12,007 bases of DNA, taken from positions 1 to 12,007 of the forward strand of contig JAGHDS010000235.1 of assembly GCA_021159845.1 (NCBI GenBank), given 5' to 3'. A model generated the notes under the pieces. That model saw only the letters and a list, made by a program, of their open reading frames with translations. It was not told the DNA's origin and ran no database searches. Both the position numbers and the translations under genes were made by a program. The DNA comes from Anaerolineae bacterium. GTDB taxonomy: Bacteria; Chloroflexota; Anaerolineae; DUEN01. Of the stretch, positions 1-5,680 are shown one piece after another. Within the stretch, counting starts at the first letter, position 1. The number at the start of each line of letters is the position of its first letter.

Positions 1-2
1 CG

Positions 3-617
3 GTGGAGCGGGTGGTAGCGGGGCCGGAGAGGCGGAGTCGGATCATTTCGGAGGAGGAGAAGCGGATCATCGCCTACCACGAGGCCGGCCACGCCCTGGT
101 GATGAGAATGCTGCCGCATACTGACCGAGTGCACAAGATCTCCATCGTATCCCGTGGAATGGCGTTGGGGTATACCATGCCCTTGCCGGAGGAAGATCAC
201 GTATTGAAAAGTCGGGATAAGTATCGTGATGAACTCGCCGGGTTGCTCGGCGGGCGTGCGGCCGAGGAAGTCGTTTTCGGAGATGTGACCACGGGTGCTG
301 CGAACGATCTGGAGCGGGTGACCCAGCTCGCACGTAAGATGGTGACCGAGTTCGGGATGAGTGAGAAACTGGGACCGCTGCAGTTCGGTCATAAGGAGGA
401 ACTCGTCTTCCTGGGCCGGGAAATCGGTGAGCAACGCAATTACTCGGAGGAAATCGCCCAACTCATTGATGAAGAAGTGCATCGCCTTGTTGAGGAGGCG
501 CATGAGCGGGCATTGACGATCCTTCGTAACTACCGAGATAAGCTGGATGAGATCGCTGAGCGCCTGATGCATGAGGAGACTATCGAAGCTGCCGAGTTTG
601 AGGCTATATTTGCCTGA
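3..617 (+). CDS. ftsH: ATP-dependent zinc metalloprotease FtsH, C-terminal part (5' end outside window)
   Basis: This is the peptidase M41 portion of the membrane-bound AAA+ protease FtsH, which degrades misfolded membrane proteins and short-lived regulators. Numbering from the first in-frame codon at position 3, the zinc site HEAGH is at residues 26-30 (H26, E27, H30). The third zinc ligand is expected to be D102 in the GAAND segment, followed by the conserved helix LERVTQLAR. The segments GRAAEE (85-89 region) and FGMSEKLGPL are also typical of the family. The AAA+ ATPase domain and transmembrane helices must lie upstream of the window, so the apparent GTG at position 3 is an internal valine codon, not a start. 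The C-terminus ends shortly after the last helical segment, without the long low-complexity tail some homologues carry. Identification is certain; only the 5' boundary is missing. Confidence 0.96.
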   Translation: MERVVAGPERRSRIISEEEKRIIAYHEAGHALVMRMLPHTDRVHKISIVSRGMALGYTMPLPEEDHVLKSRDKYRDELAGLLGGRAAEEVVFGDVTTGAANDLERVTQLARKMVTEFGMSEKLGPLQFGHKEELVFLGREIGEQRNYSEEIAQLIDEEVHRLVEEAHERALTILRNYRDKLDEIAERLMHEETIEAAEFEAIFA

Positions 618-677
618 TAATGAACCCACGGATTATGGGCGGCATTTGAGTTTGACTCCACAGATTTGGGAAGATAG

Positions 678-707
678 GGCGGGAACATCGCGCGTGATGT
701 TCCCGCC
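678..707 (+). terminator. Hairpin after ftsH, probable transcription terminator
   Basis: A perfect 12-bp inverted repeat (GGCGGGAACATC at 678-689, GATGTTCCCGCC at 696-707) has a 6-nt loop. It lies 60 nt after the ftsH stop codon. There is no U-tract after it, so it may act as a Rho-assisted terminator or a 3'-end-protecting structure. The hairpin at 5488-5519 has the same form, 12 bp with no T-run. Confidence 0.6.
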
Positions 708-763
708 GAGACTTGTGCCACAGACGGGCTGATGGCGGATGCGTTTGGGAGATTAGCATTGTG

Positions 764-3700
764 ATGTCGTCTCCGCTCATCATCACAAAGGTGCTATTGC
801 CCAGGCCGCGGTCCGATTTGGTGTATCGCTCCCGTTTGATCGATTTCATCCACGCCCATATAGATCGCAAGCTCGTTTTGGTCTTGGCCTCCGCGGGTTA
901 TGGTAAGACATCTCTCCTCGTTAGCTACGCCCATGATACAGAACTCCCCGTTTGCTGGTACAGCTTAGATCCCTCGGATAATGATCCTCGCCTGTTTCTG
1001 GAGTACCTGGTCGCCTGTGTTCAGCAGCGGTTCCCGGATTTCGGACGTCGGACGCTGACGTTGCTTCGGGGGAGCACAGGGGCGAACCTGGAGCCGGCGG
1101 TGAATGCGTTCATCAATGGGGTGCAGGAGCGTATCCCGGATGATTTCGTCATGATCCTGGACGACTATCAAGATGTGGAGGAAAATGTCCAGGTGAATGC
1201 CATCCTGGATCGTCTCTTGCGCTATTTGCCGGATAACGCTCACATCATCTTGTCCTCGCGCACCCTTCCTCGCCAGCTCCCGCTTACCACCCTGACGGCG
1301 AAGCGGCAGACGGCCGGATTGGGCGTGGGAGATCTTCGCTTTACACCGGATGAGGTGAAGATCCTGGCCCAGCGGAGTTATCGTGTGGAGCTAACCGATG
1401 AGGAGGCAGCGGATCTCGTCGCCCGCAACGAGGGGTGGGTCACTGGCATCTTGTTGACGACCCATACGATATGGCAAGGGTTGTTCCGGTCGTGGATGGG
1501 CGTTCAGGGCACGGGAAGCCAGGTGTTCGAGTATCTGGCCGGAGAGGTGTTCCAGAACCAGCCCGAGGAGATTCGTCGCTTTCTTCTCGCGACCTCGGTT
1601 CTCCGTGAGATGACGCCTGCCCTGTGTGATGCTCTTCTGGGCCTCGATGGCAGCGAGACGATGCTTCAGGTGTTGGAGGCACGCAATCTCTTCATCAACC
1701 GCCTGGATGGGCCGGGGCAGTGGTTCCGCTACCACGCCCTGTTTCGCGAATTCCTCTGCCAGAAGCTGCGTTCTGAGTCTCCCGATCTGTACCATGATTT
1801 GCAAACCCGGGCGGGTCGGCTGGCCGTGGCCGCGTCGCGGTGGGACGCGGCTGTCGATCATTTTGTGGAGGCGGGGGAGTTTGAGCAAGCGGCGGCTGTG
1901 ATCGAGCAGGTGGTGGCTGATGTCTACGGTCGCGGCCAATGGCGCACCCTGACGCGCTGGATGGACATGCTCCCGTCGCAGATCATGGATCGACATCCGA
2001 TGTTGAAGTTGTGGCGGGCTAAGATCCACGTAGAGATGTCCGACCTGGGCCGGGCATTGCAGTTGTTTGACGAGGCCTATCGCGGTTTTTTGGAGGCCGA
2101 TGATGTCGGCCGGGCGGCTCGGACGTTAGTAGAGCGTGGCAGCGTGCTGCGCTTGATGGGGAACCACGAGGGAGCCATCGCTGATTGCGAGGCCGCGCTT
2201 GCGATGGGCGAACACGTGGACACCACGATTGTAGCTCTAGCTCATCGGGTGATCGGGACATGCTATGGACTGCGCGGTGAGTTTGTCGCTGGCGCTAATG
2301 AGCTGGAGGAGTCGTTGCGGCTGTATCAGGAAGCGCAGGATCGCGAGAATGAGGCCTACCTGTATCACGACTTGGGGACGATGTATGAGCTGATCGGGGA
2401 TATTGATCGTTCCATCGGCTACTTTCGGCGTGCCCTCCGTTATTGGGAGGAGGTGGAGCGGCCTTGGGCGCTCGCGAACACGCTTAACAGCATAGGGAAT
2501 ACTCATTATTACCGTGGTGAATACGCGGAGGCGGAGGAGAAGCTATCATCTGCTCTGGAGAAGGCGCGCGAAGCGGGCTATGTGCGTATTGAGGCTTATG
2601 TCTTGGCGAGCCTTGGGGATGTCTACCGGGATACCGGCCGGGTGGACGATGCGGCTCGATCCTATCAGGATAGCCTGGAAATCGCCCAACGTGTAAACGA
2701 CGCGATGATTACCGTGTATAGTTTGGCCGCGTTGGGAGATGTCTATCGGCTGCTGGAGCAATGGGATCAAGCAGAGGAGTTGCTCCAACAGGCTATGTCT
2801 TTGGCGGAGCGGCACGAATCTGGATATGAGATTGGCCTGTGCGGGCTTGGTCTGGGGATGCTGGCCTGTGATATGGGGCGCCTGGACATCGCACGAGAGT
2901 ACTTGGAACGGGCTCGGACGCTGTTTGAGGAGGCGGGGGCTCAACGCGAGTGGGCGCGGGCTGAATTGCAGATCGCCTATCTGGAGTTCGTCGCTGCGAA
3001 CGAGCAGCGGGCGTTGGAGCACGTCGCTCGCGCTCTGGAGATCGCCCGCCGGATTGGCAGCAATCAGCCGTTGCTTGTGGATGGTTCCCGACTGCTTCCT
3101 CTTTACCGCTATGCTGTCCGACGGCACGTTGGGGGCACGCGGCTACGCCGGGTGCAAGCGCTTATCACCCACCTGCAGCGAAAGCAGGGCCGGCCCGCTG
3201 TGCGGACGGGTGCCCGGAGGGCTTATCTGCGGGCCTATGCCTTGGGGACTGTGCGCGTGGTCAGGAACGGGCGTATCCTGGAGCGTTCGGATTGGAAGTC
3301 TGTGACCACGCGTGAGCTGTTTTTCTACCTGCTAGAGCACCAGCAGCCGTTGCGTAAAGAGGAGATCATGGAGGCTTTCTGGCCGGGCTTTGCGGAATCG
3401 CGGGCGAACAGCAACTTCCATTCGACGGTCTACCGCCTTCGTAAGGCGATGGGGCAGGGTATCCTGTTGTACGAGGATGAGCGTTACCGGCTGAACCCGG
3501 AGATAGAGATATGGTACGACGTTGAGGCGTTTGAGGATGCTATGTCGCGGTTGCATCGCCAGGCGATGCCGTTAGAGCAGCAGGAGCGGCTGCTGGAGCA
3601 GGCTTTAGATCTGTATCACGGGGATTTCTTGGTTGACTCTTACGCGGACTGGTGCGTCGCTCGACGCGAGTCACTGCGTGAGCTGCGTATTGACGCTTTG

Positions 3701-3952
3701 TTGCGTTTGGCCCAGATCCGTGCTGTCAGAGGGGATCCAGAAGGGGCGATGGAACTGTTGAAGTCAGCTTTGCAGCTCGACGACTGTCGGGAGGAAACAT
3801 ATGGATTGCTCATGCAGGTATGTGCTTCTCAGGGGGATCGCGATGGGGTAATCCATTGGTATCACCATTGTCAGGATGTCCTCGCCAGCGAGTTAGGTGT
3901 GTCGCCCTCCCCGGAGACGACCAGGTTGTACCGCGAGTTGGTGGGGATGTAG
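764..3952 (+). CDS. STAND ATPase / TPR / BTAD transcriptional regulator (MalT-like N-terminus)
   Basis: A 1062-residue transcription factor that presumably binds a ligand through its repeats and switches with ATP. Numbering is from ATG 764. The N-terminus resembles MalT/LAL proteins: Walker A ASAGYGKTS at 42-50 (K48), Walker B VMILDD ending at D133-D134, then a winged-helix segment around 254-350. Helical TPR-type repeats span about 427-770, with recurring units such as LGDVYR...A...Y. The C-terminus, instead of a LuxR helix-turn-helix, has an OmpR/SARP-like winged helix (about 823-912, with TTRELFFYLLEH and STVYRLRKAMG) and then a BTAD domain (about 917-1061). The reading frame opens at 713, but the N-terminus fits the family at 764. 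GGGAG at 747-751 precedes GTG 761 and ATG 764, so either may be used. It sits upstream of the small-peptide cassette on the same strand and could be its activator; this is inferred from position only. Confidence 0.9.
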   Translation: MSSPLIITKVLLPRPRSDLVYRSRLIDFIHAHIDRKLVLVLASAGYGKTSLLVSYAHDTELPVCWYSLDPSDNDPRLFLEYLVACVQQRFPDFGRRTLTLLRGSTGANLEPAVNAFINGVQERIPDDFVMILDDYQDVEENVQVNAILDRLLRYLPDNAHIILSSRTLPRQLPLTTLTAKRQTAGLGVGDLRFTPDEVKILAQRSYRVELTDEEAADLVARNEGWVTGILLTTHTIWQGLFRSWMGVQGTGSQVFEYLAGEVFQNQPEEIRRFLLATSVLREMTPALCDALLGLDGSETMLQVLEARNLFINRLDGPGQWFRYHALFREFLCQKLRSESPDLYHDLQTRAGRLAVAASRWDAAVDHFVEAGEFEQAAAVIEQVVADVYGRGQWRTLTRWMDMLPSQIMDRHPMLKLWRAKIHVEMSDLGRALQLFDEAYRGFLEADDVGRAARTLVERGSVLRLMGNHEGAIADCEAALAMGEHVDTTIVALAHRVIGTCYGLRGEFVAGANELEESLRLYQEAQDRENEAYLYHDLGTMYELIGDIDRSIGYFRRALRYWEEVERPWALANTLNSIGNTHYYRGEYAEAEEKLSSALEKAREAGYVRIEAYVLASLGDVYRDTGRVDDAARSYQDSLEIAQRVNDAMITVYSLAALGDVYRLLEQWDQAEELLQQAMSLAERHESGYEIGLCGLGLGMLACDMGRLDIAREYLERARTLFEEAGAQREWARAELQIAYLEFVAANEQRALEHVARALEIARRIGSNQPLLVDGSRLLPLYRYAVRRHVGGTRLRRVQALITHLQRKQGRPAVRTGARRAYLRAYALGTVRVVRNGRILERSDWKSVTTRELFFYLLEHQQPLRKEEIMEAFWPGFAESRANSNFHSTVYRLRKAMGQGILLYEDERYRLNPEIEIWYDVEAFEDAMSRLHRQAMPLEQQERLLEQALDLYHGDFLVDSYADWCVARRESLRELRIDALLRLAQIRAVRGDPEGAMELLKSALQLDDCREETYGLLMQVCASQGDRDGVIHWYHHCQDVLASELGVSPSPETTRLYRELVGM

Positions 3953-4113
3953 CAAGAGCGCTTAGGCGCGAGGTTCGCTGGGCCTTGATGCAAATCGGCT
4001 GGGGCGCGTTGCTAGGGGACCACCGGGTTGCTGACGTGTGGAAGTTTCCCTCCGTCCTCTTTGCTCGGTTCGCAGCGGTGTGGTCGGTTCTTGAGCAGGC
4101 TGCGGAAGAAGGA

Positions 4114-4144
4114 TAGGGAAATGCTTCTTAATGCTTAGGGAAAT
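4114..4144 (+). promoter_or_regulatory. Direct repeat TAGGGAAAT x2 at 22-bp period, candidate activator site
   Basis: TAGGGAAAT occurs exactly at 4114-4122 and again at 4136-4144, a 22-bp period (about two helical turns). A second short repeat, ATGCTT, lies between them at 4121-4126 and 4131-4136. SARP/BTAD-type regulators are known to bind direct repeats spaced by one or two helical turns, and such a regulator is encoded just upstream. No convincing -10 hexamer follows at the expected distance, so the role is inferred. Confidence 0.4.
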
Positions 4145-4192
4145 AACGAGGGTGTCAAAAACTCGTCAGTGCGTGGTGAGTGGGACAGGGGA

Positions 4193-4232
4193 AACTAGAG
4201 CTGGATTGTTATTCGGTCGCTTGGCTCTAGTT
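4193..4232 (+). promoter_or_regulatory. Leader hairpin abutting the Shine-Dalgarno of the small peptide gene
   Basis: AACTAGAGC (4193-4201) and GCTCTAGTT (4224-4232) form a perfect 9-bp stem, which can be extended inward by three G-U pairs. The base of the stem ends one nucleotide before AGGAGG (4233-4238), the ribosome binding site of the peptide at 4245. The position suggests control of translation or transcript stability. It could also be read as a DNA operator with 9-bp half-sites. Confidence 0.45.
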
Positions 4233-4244
4233 AGGAGGTGTGCG

Positions 4245-4358
4245 ATGAAGCACCTGTATTGGAAAGTGATCTGGATACTGATCCTTCTCCTGTCCCTGGC
4301 TGCGGCCAGCGGGGCACCGTCGGCATTTGGCGGCAGCAGCGCTTGCGGCTCTTGCTGA
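4245..4358 (+). CDS. Small secreted/membrane peptide, 37 aa, C-terminal CGSC
   Basis: A short gene with one of the strongest ribosome binding sites in the window, AGGAGG at 4233-4238, 6 nt before ATG 4245. The 37-residue product has basic residues in the first seven positions (K2, K7) and a hydrophobic core at about 8-21 (VIWILILLLSLAAA), followed by a small-residue region suited to signal peptidase (SGAPSA). The tail GGSSACGSC carries two cysteines in a CxxC arrangement at the very C-terminus. The lipobox pattern is absent, because the cysteines are at the far end. I do not recognise a family. It could be a precursor of a secreted signalling or modified peptide, a thiol peptide, or a small membrane protein. 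It is preceded by a hairpin and followed by another (4431-4453), then by the DUF5317 gene. The open frame extends upstream to 4131, but that part has no matching ribosome site and reads as non-coding. Confidence 0.65.
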   Translation: MKHLYWKVIWILILLLSLAAASGAPSAFGGSSACGSC

Positions 4359-4430
4359 TCGTTTAGGATATCGCCCGTTCTGGTCAAGGGATCCGGCGTG
4401 GGGAAGCGGAGCGTCTCGGGATTGCGCGAT

Positions 4431-4453
4431 AGGGCTGGCTTTCGGCCAGCCTT
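4431..4453 (+). terminator. Intercistronic hairpin between the small peptide and DUF5317 genes
   Basis: GGCTGGC (4433-4439) and GCCAGCC (4445-4451) form a 7-bp GC stem with a 5-nt loop, extendable by one G-U and one A-U pair. No U-tract follows. It may be a partial terminator or a stabilising 3' end that raises peptide mRNA relative to the downstream genes. A leaky terminator is an inference. Confidence 0.4.
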
Positions 4454-4489
4454 GTCGCGTCCAGTGGTGAGGTGTTGGCAGGACATGTC

Positions 4490-5068
4490 ATGATCCTGTT
4501 GGCAGCGGTCGTTTTGGCTTTCCTGGTGAGCTTGCTCTTCGGCGGACGGCCGAGCCGCTTGGCGTCGGTGTCTCTACAGTGGGCCTGGCTGGTGCCAGTG
4601 TCCCTCATTGCACAGGCTTATCTGATCTACTGGCCCGCCCCACGGGCTGGAGGAATACTAAGCAGCCGGGCGCTAGTGATGATGGTTTCCTACGTTATGC
4701 TGCTCCTGTTCCTGTGGCGCAACCGCCGTCTACCTGGTGTGAAACTTATTGGCGTTGGCCTACTGGCTAACTTCGCCGTGATGGTGGCAAACGGTGGGTA
4801 CATGCCCATCACAGCGGAGATGCTACGTCAGGGTGGGTATGCCCACCTGGCCCTGGATGAGGCTCCTGGAGCGCGTGTTCGCAACACCAAGGACATCTTG
4901 TTACCCCGAGAGAAGACAGCCCTGTGGTGGCTGTCCGATATTTTCGTCGTGCCTCCTCCCGCTCCCGTCACTGGCGTGTTCAGCGTAGGTGATGTTCTGG
5001 TCGCGATGGGAGTGTTCTGGTTCTTGTATGTGCACATGCGGGAGGGACCACCGGGGCCATTAACGTGA
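4490..5068 (+). CDS. DUF5317 family membrane protein
   Basis: A 192-residue polytopic membrane protein that matches the DUF5317 family in pattern; the family has no established function. Likely membrane segments are at about 2-18, 31-48, 61-76, 84-100 and 166-181. Family-like motifs are NGGYMP (101-106), a loop with LSDIFVVPPP (148-157), and FSVGDVLVAMG (164-174) opening the last helix. ATG 4490 is chosen because AGGA at 4480-4483 lies 6 nt upstream and the product begins directly with a hydrophobic helix; GTG 4472 would add six residues with weaker support. It lies between the 37-aa peptide gene and the NHLP-like gene. Its TGA is 23 nt before the latter's start, so the two are probably co-transcribed. 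A role in export, processing or sensing of the small peptides is possible but rests on context alone. Confidence 0.8.
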   Translation: MILLAAVVLAFLVSLLFGGRPSRLASVSLQWAWLVPVSLIAQAYLIYWPAPRAGGILSSRALVMMVSYVMLLLFLWRNRRLPGVKLIGVGLLANFAVMVANGGYMPITAEMLRQGGYAHLALDEAPGARVRNTKDILLPREKTALWWLSDIFVVPPPAPVTGVFSVGDVLVAMGVFWFLYVHMREGPPGPLT

Positions 5069-5091
5069 CCATACGTTCACGGAGGACAATG

Positions 5092-5364
5092 ATGACGTGG
5101 GAGACATTGCAGACGATCGTTGGAACGGCCCTTGTTGATCGTGAGTTCGCTAAGCAGCTCCTTGATCAAACCCCGGAGGCGTTGTTACGATTTGACCTCA
5201 CGGATGATGAGTATCGGAGGGTGGCTTCCATTCGAGCCGCCTCCTTGGATCAGTTCGCTATGCAGCTCGACCAACTGTTGTCCGGCTGGGACAGAGAGCA
5301 GCTCTTAAGGTCGCGCTTGGGGGTTCCGATGTGGCCGAACCAGTGTCGCTTGATTTCCACTTAA
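5092..5364 (+). CDS. NHLP-clan / RiPP-precursor-like small protein
   Basis: A 90-residue soluble protein whose first 66 residues follow the layout of the Os1348 / Franean1_4349-type families, annotated as NHLP-clan or putative RiPP precursors. It opens with a TWETLQTIVGTALVD helix. Then come EFAKQLLDQTPEALLRFDL (18-36), LTDDEYRRVASI (36-47) and a closing helix, LDQFAMQLDQLL (52-63). The tail after SGW (64-66) is charged, then ends VPMWPNQCRLIST (78-90) with a single Cys at 85; in a precursor this would be the core. GGAGG at 5081-5085 lies 6 nt before ATG 5092, preferred over ATG 5089 and over GTG 5065, which would overlap the DUF5317 stop. It is the last gene of the cassette and is followed by a strong hairpin. 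The family resemblance is from memory of the pattern. No modification enzyme is nearby, so it may serve another purpose. Confidence 0.65.
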   Translation: MTWETLQTIVGTALVDREFAKQLLDQTPEALLRFDLTDDEYRRVASIRAASLDQFAMQLDQLLSGWDREQLLRSRLGVPMWPNQCRLIST

Positions 5365-5487
5365 GGCCTGATTGCTACTGGATGGAAGGTCGGGCGCGCA
5401 TACTTGCCTCTGGACTATGGCGTTTTGAACCGGTTCCTTGCTTGCGTGTGCAGGGAACTTTCTGGCGACCAGACTAGGGGGGAGGCG

Positions 5488-5519
5488 GGAGCGCCCGAAT
5501 CGCCGTGTTCGGGCGCTCC
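5488..5519 (+). terminator. Hairpin ending the peptide/DUF5317/NHLP cassette
   Basis: A perfect 12-bp stem, GGAGCGCCCGAA (5488-5499) with TTCGGGCGCTCC (5508-5519), has an 8-nt loop and lies 124 nt after the stop of the NHLP-like gene. A U-tract is lacking, as in the ftsH hairpin. It is followed by an independent promoter, which supports a transcription-unit boundary here. Confidence 0.65.
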
Positions 5520-5570
5520 TGAGGCTGTATTGCGTAAAGAAGTGGTGGATGGTTACATACACGCGGCCAT

Positions 5571-5600
5571 TTGTCATGCTCGCATACTCGCGTCTATAAT
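5571..5600 (+). promoter_or_regulatory. Sigma70-type promoter of the PucR gene
   Basis: TTGTCA (5571-5576, five of six consensus bases) and a perfect TATAAT (5595-5600) are separated by 18 bp. Transcription would begin at about 5606-5608, some 75 nt before the PucR start codon. This is the best promoter match I see in the window. Confidence 0.75.
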
Positions 5601-5625
5601 GGGGGCGGCGAACGCATTGGTGCGG

Positions 5626-5655
5626 AGCCGGGGGTGATGATGGCCCCCGGCTTTT
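5626..5655 (+). terminator. Intrinsic terminator / attenuator in the PucR leader
   Basis: AGCCGGGGG (5626-5634) pairs perfectly with CCCCCGGCT (5644-5652), and the RNA continues as a U-run (5652-5655). It lies only about 20 nt downstream of the predicted transcription start and 25 nt before the PucR start. It would therefore stop transcripts from the promoter at 5571-5600 unless bypassed. Attenuation or production of a short leader RNA of about 50 nt is possible. Confidence 0.6.
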
Positions 5656-5680
5656 GCATATTCCGAGGGGTGTCGATGAC

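Larger units (their letters stand above)
5365..5680. other. Intergenic region between the peptide cassette and the PucR gene
   Basis: This 316-base stretch holds no credible gene. It contains a 10-bp palindrome GAACCGGTTC (5427-5436), the cassette terminator (5488-5519), a promoter (5571-5600) and a leader hairpin with a T-run (5626-5655), all but the palindrome listed separately. An open frame at 5404-5637 runs straight through the terminator and has no family resemblance. Confidence 0.7.

Noticed and set aside
1391..2029. Long minus-strand open frame inside the regulator gene
   Set aside because: It is a shadow of a high-GC coding sequence; it is low in hydrophobic order, rich in His/Arg/Pro, and has no motifs.
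2546..3127. Minus-strand frame of 193 codons and plus-strand frame at 2739-3305 within the TPR region
   Set aside because: Both overlap the well-supported TPR reading frame and show the composition of out-of-frame translation.
3820..4116. Plus-strand frame overlapping the end of the regulator gene
   Set aside because: Most of it is the regulator read out of frame; the remaining part has no start signal or recognisable motif.
4091..4119. TTGAGC-17-TAGGGA as a promoter for the peptide cassette
   Set aside because: The -10 hexamer matches consensus at only two positions and overlaps the direct repeat.
4131..4244. Upstream extension of the 37-aa peptide frame to 4131
   Set aside because: It lacks a ribosome site, runs through the hairpin and part of the direct repeat, and gives a non-hydrophobic lead-in; ATG 4245 has AGGAGG at ideal distance.
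5427..5436. GAACCGGTTC palindrome
   Set aside because: It is short and isolated, more than 100 nt from any promoter I can support; chance occurrence is plausible.
5404..5637. Open frame of 77 codons after the cassette
   Set aside because: It spans the terminator hairpin and the promoter and has no family resemblance.
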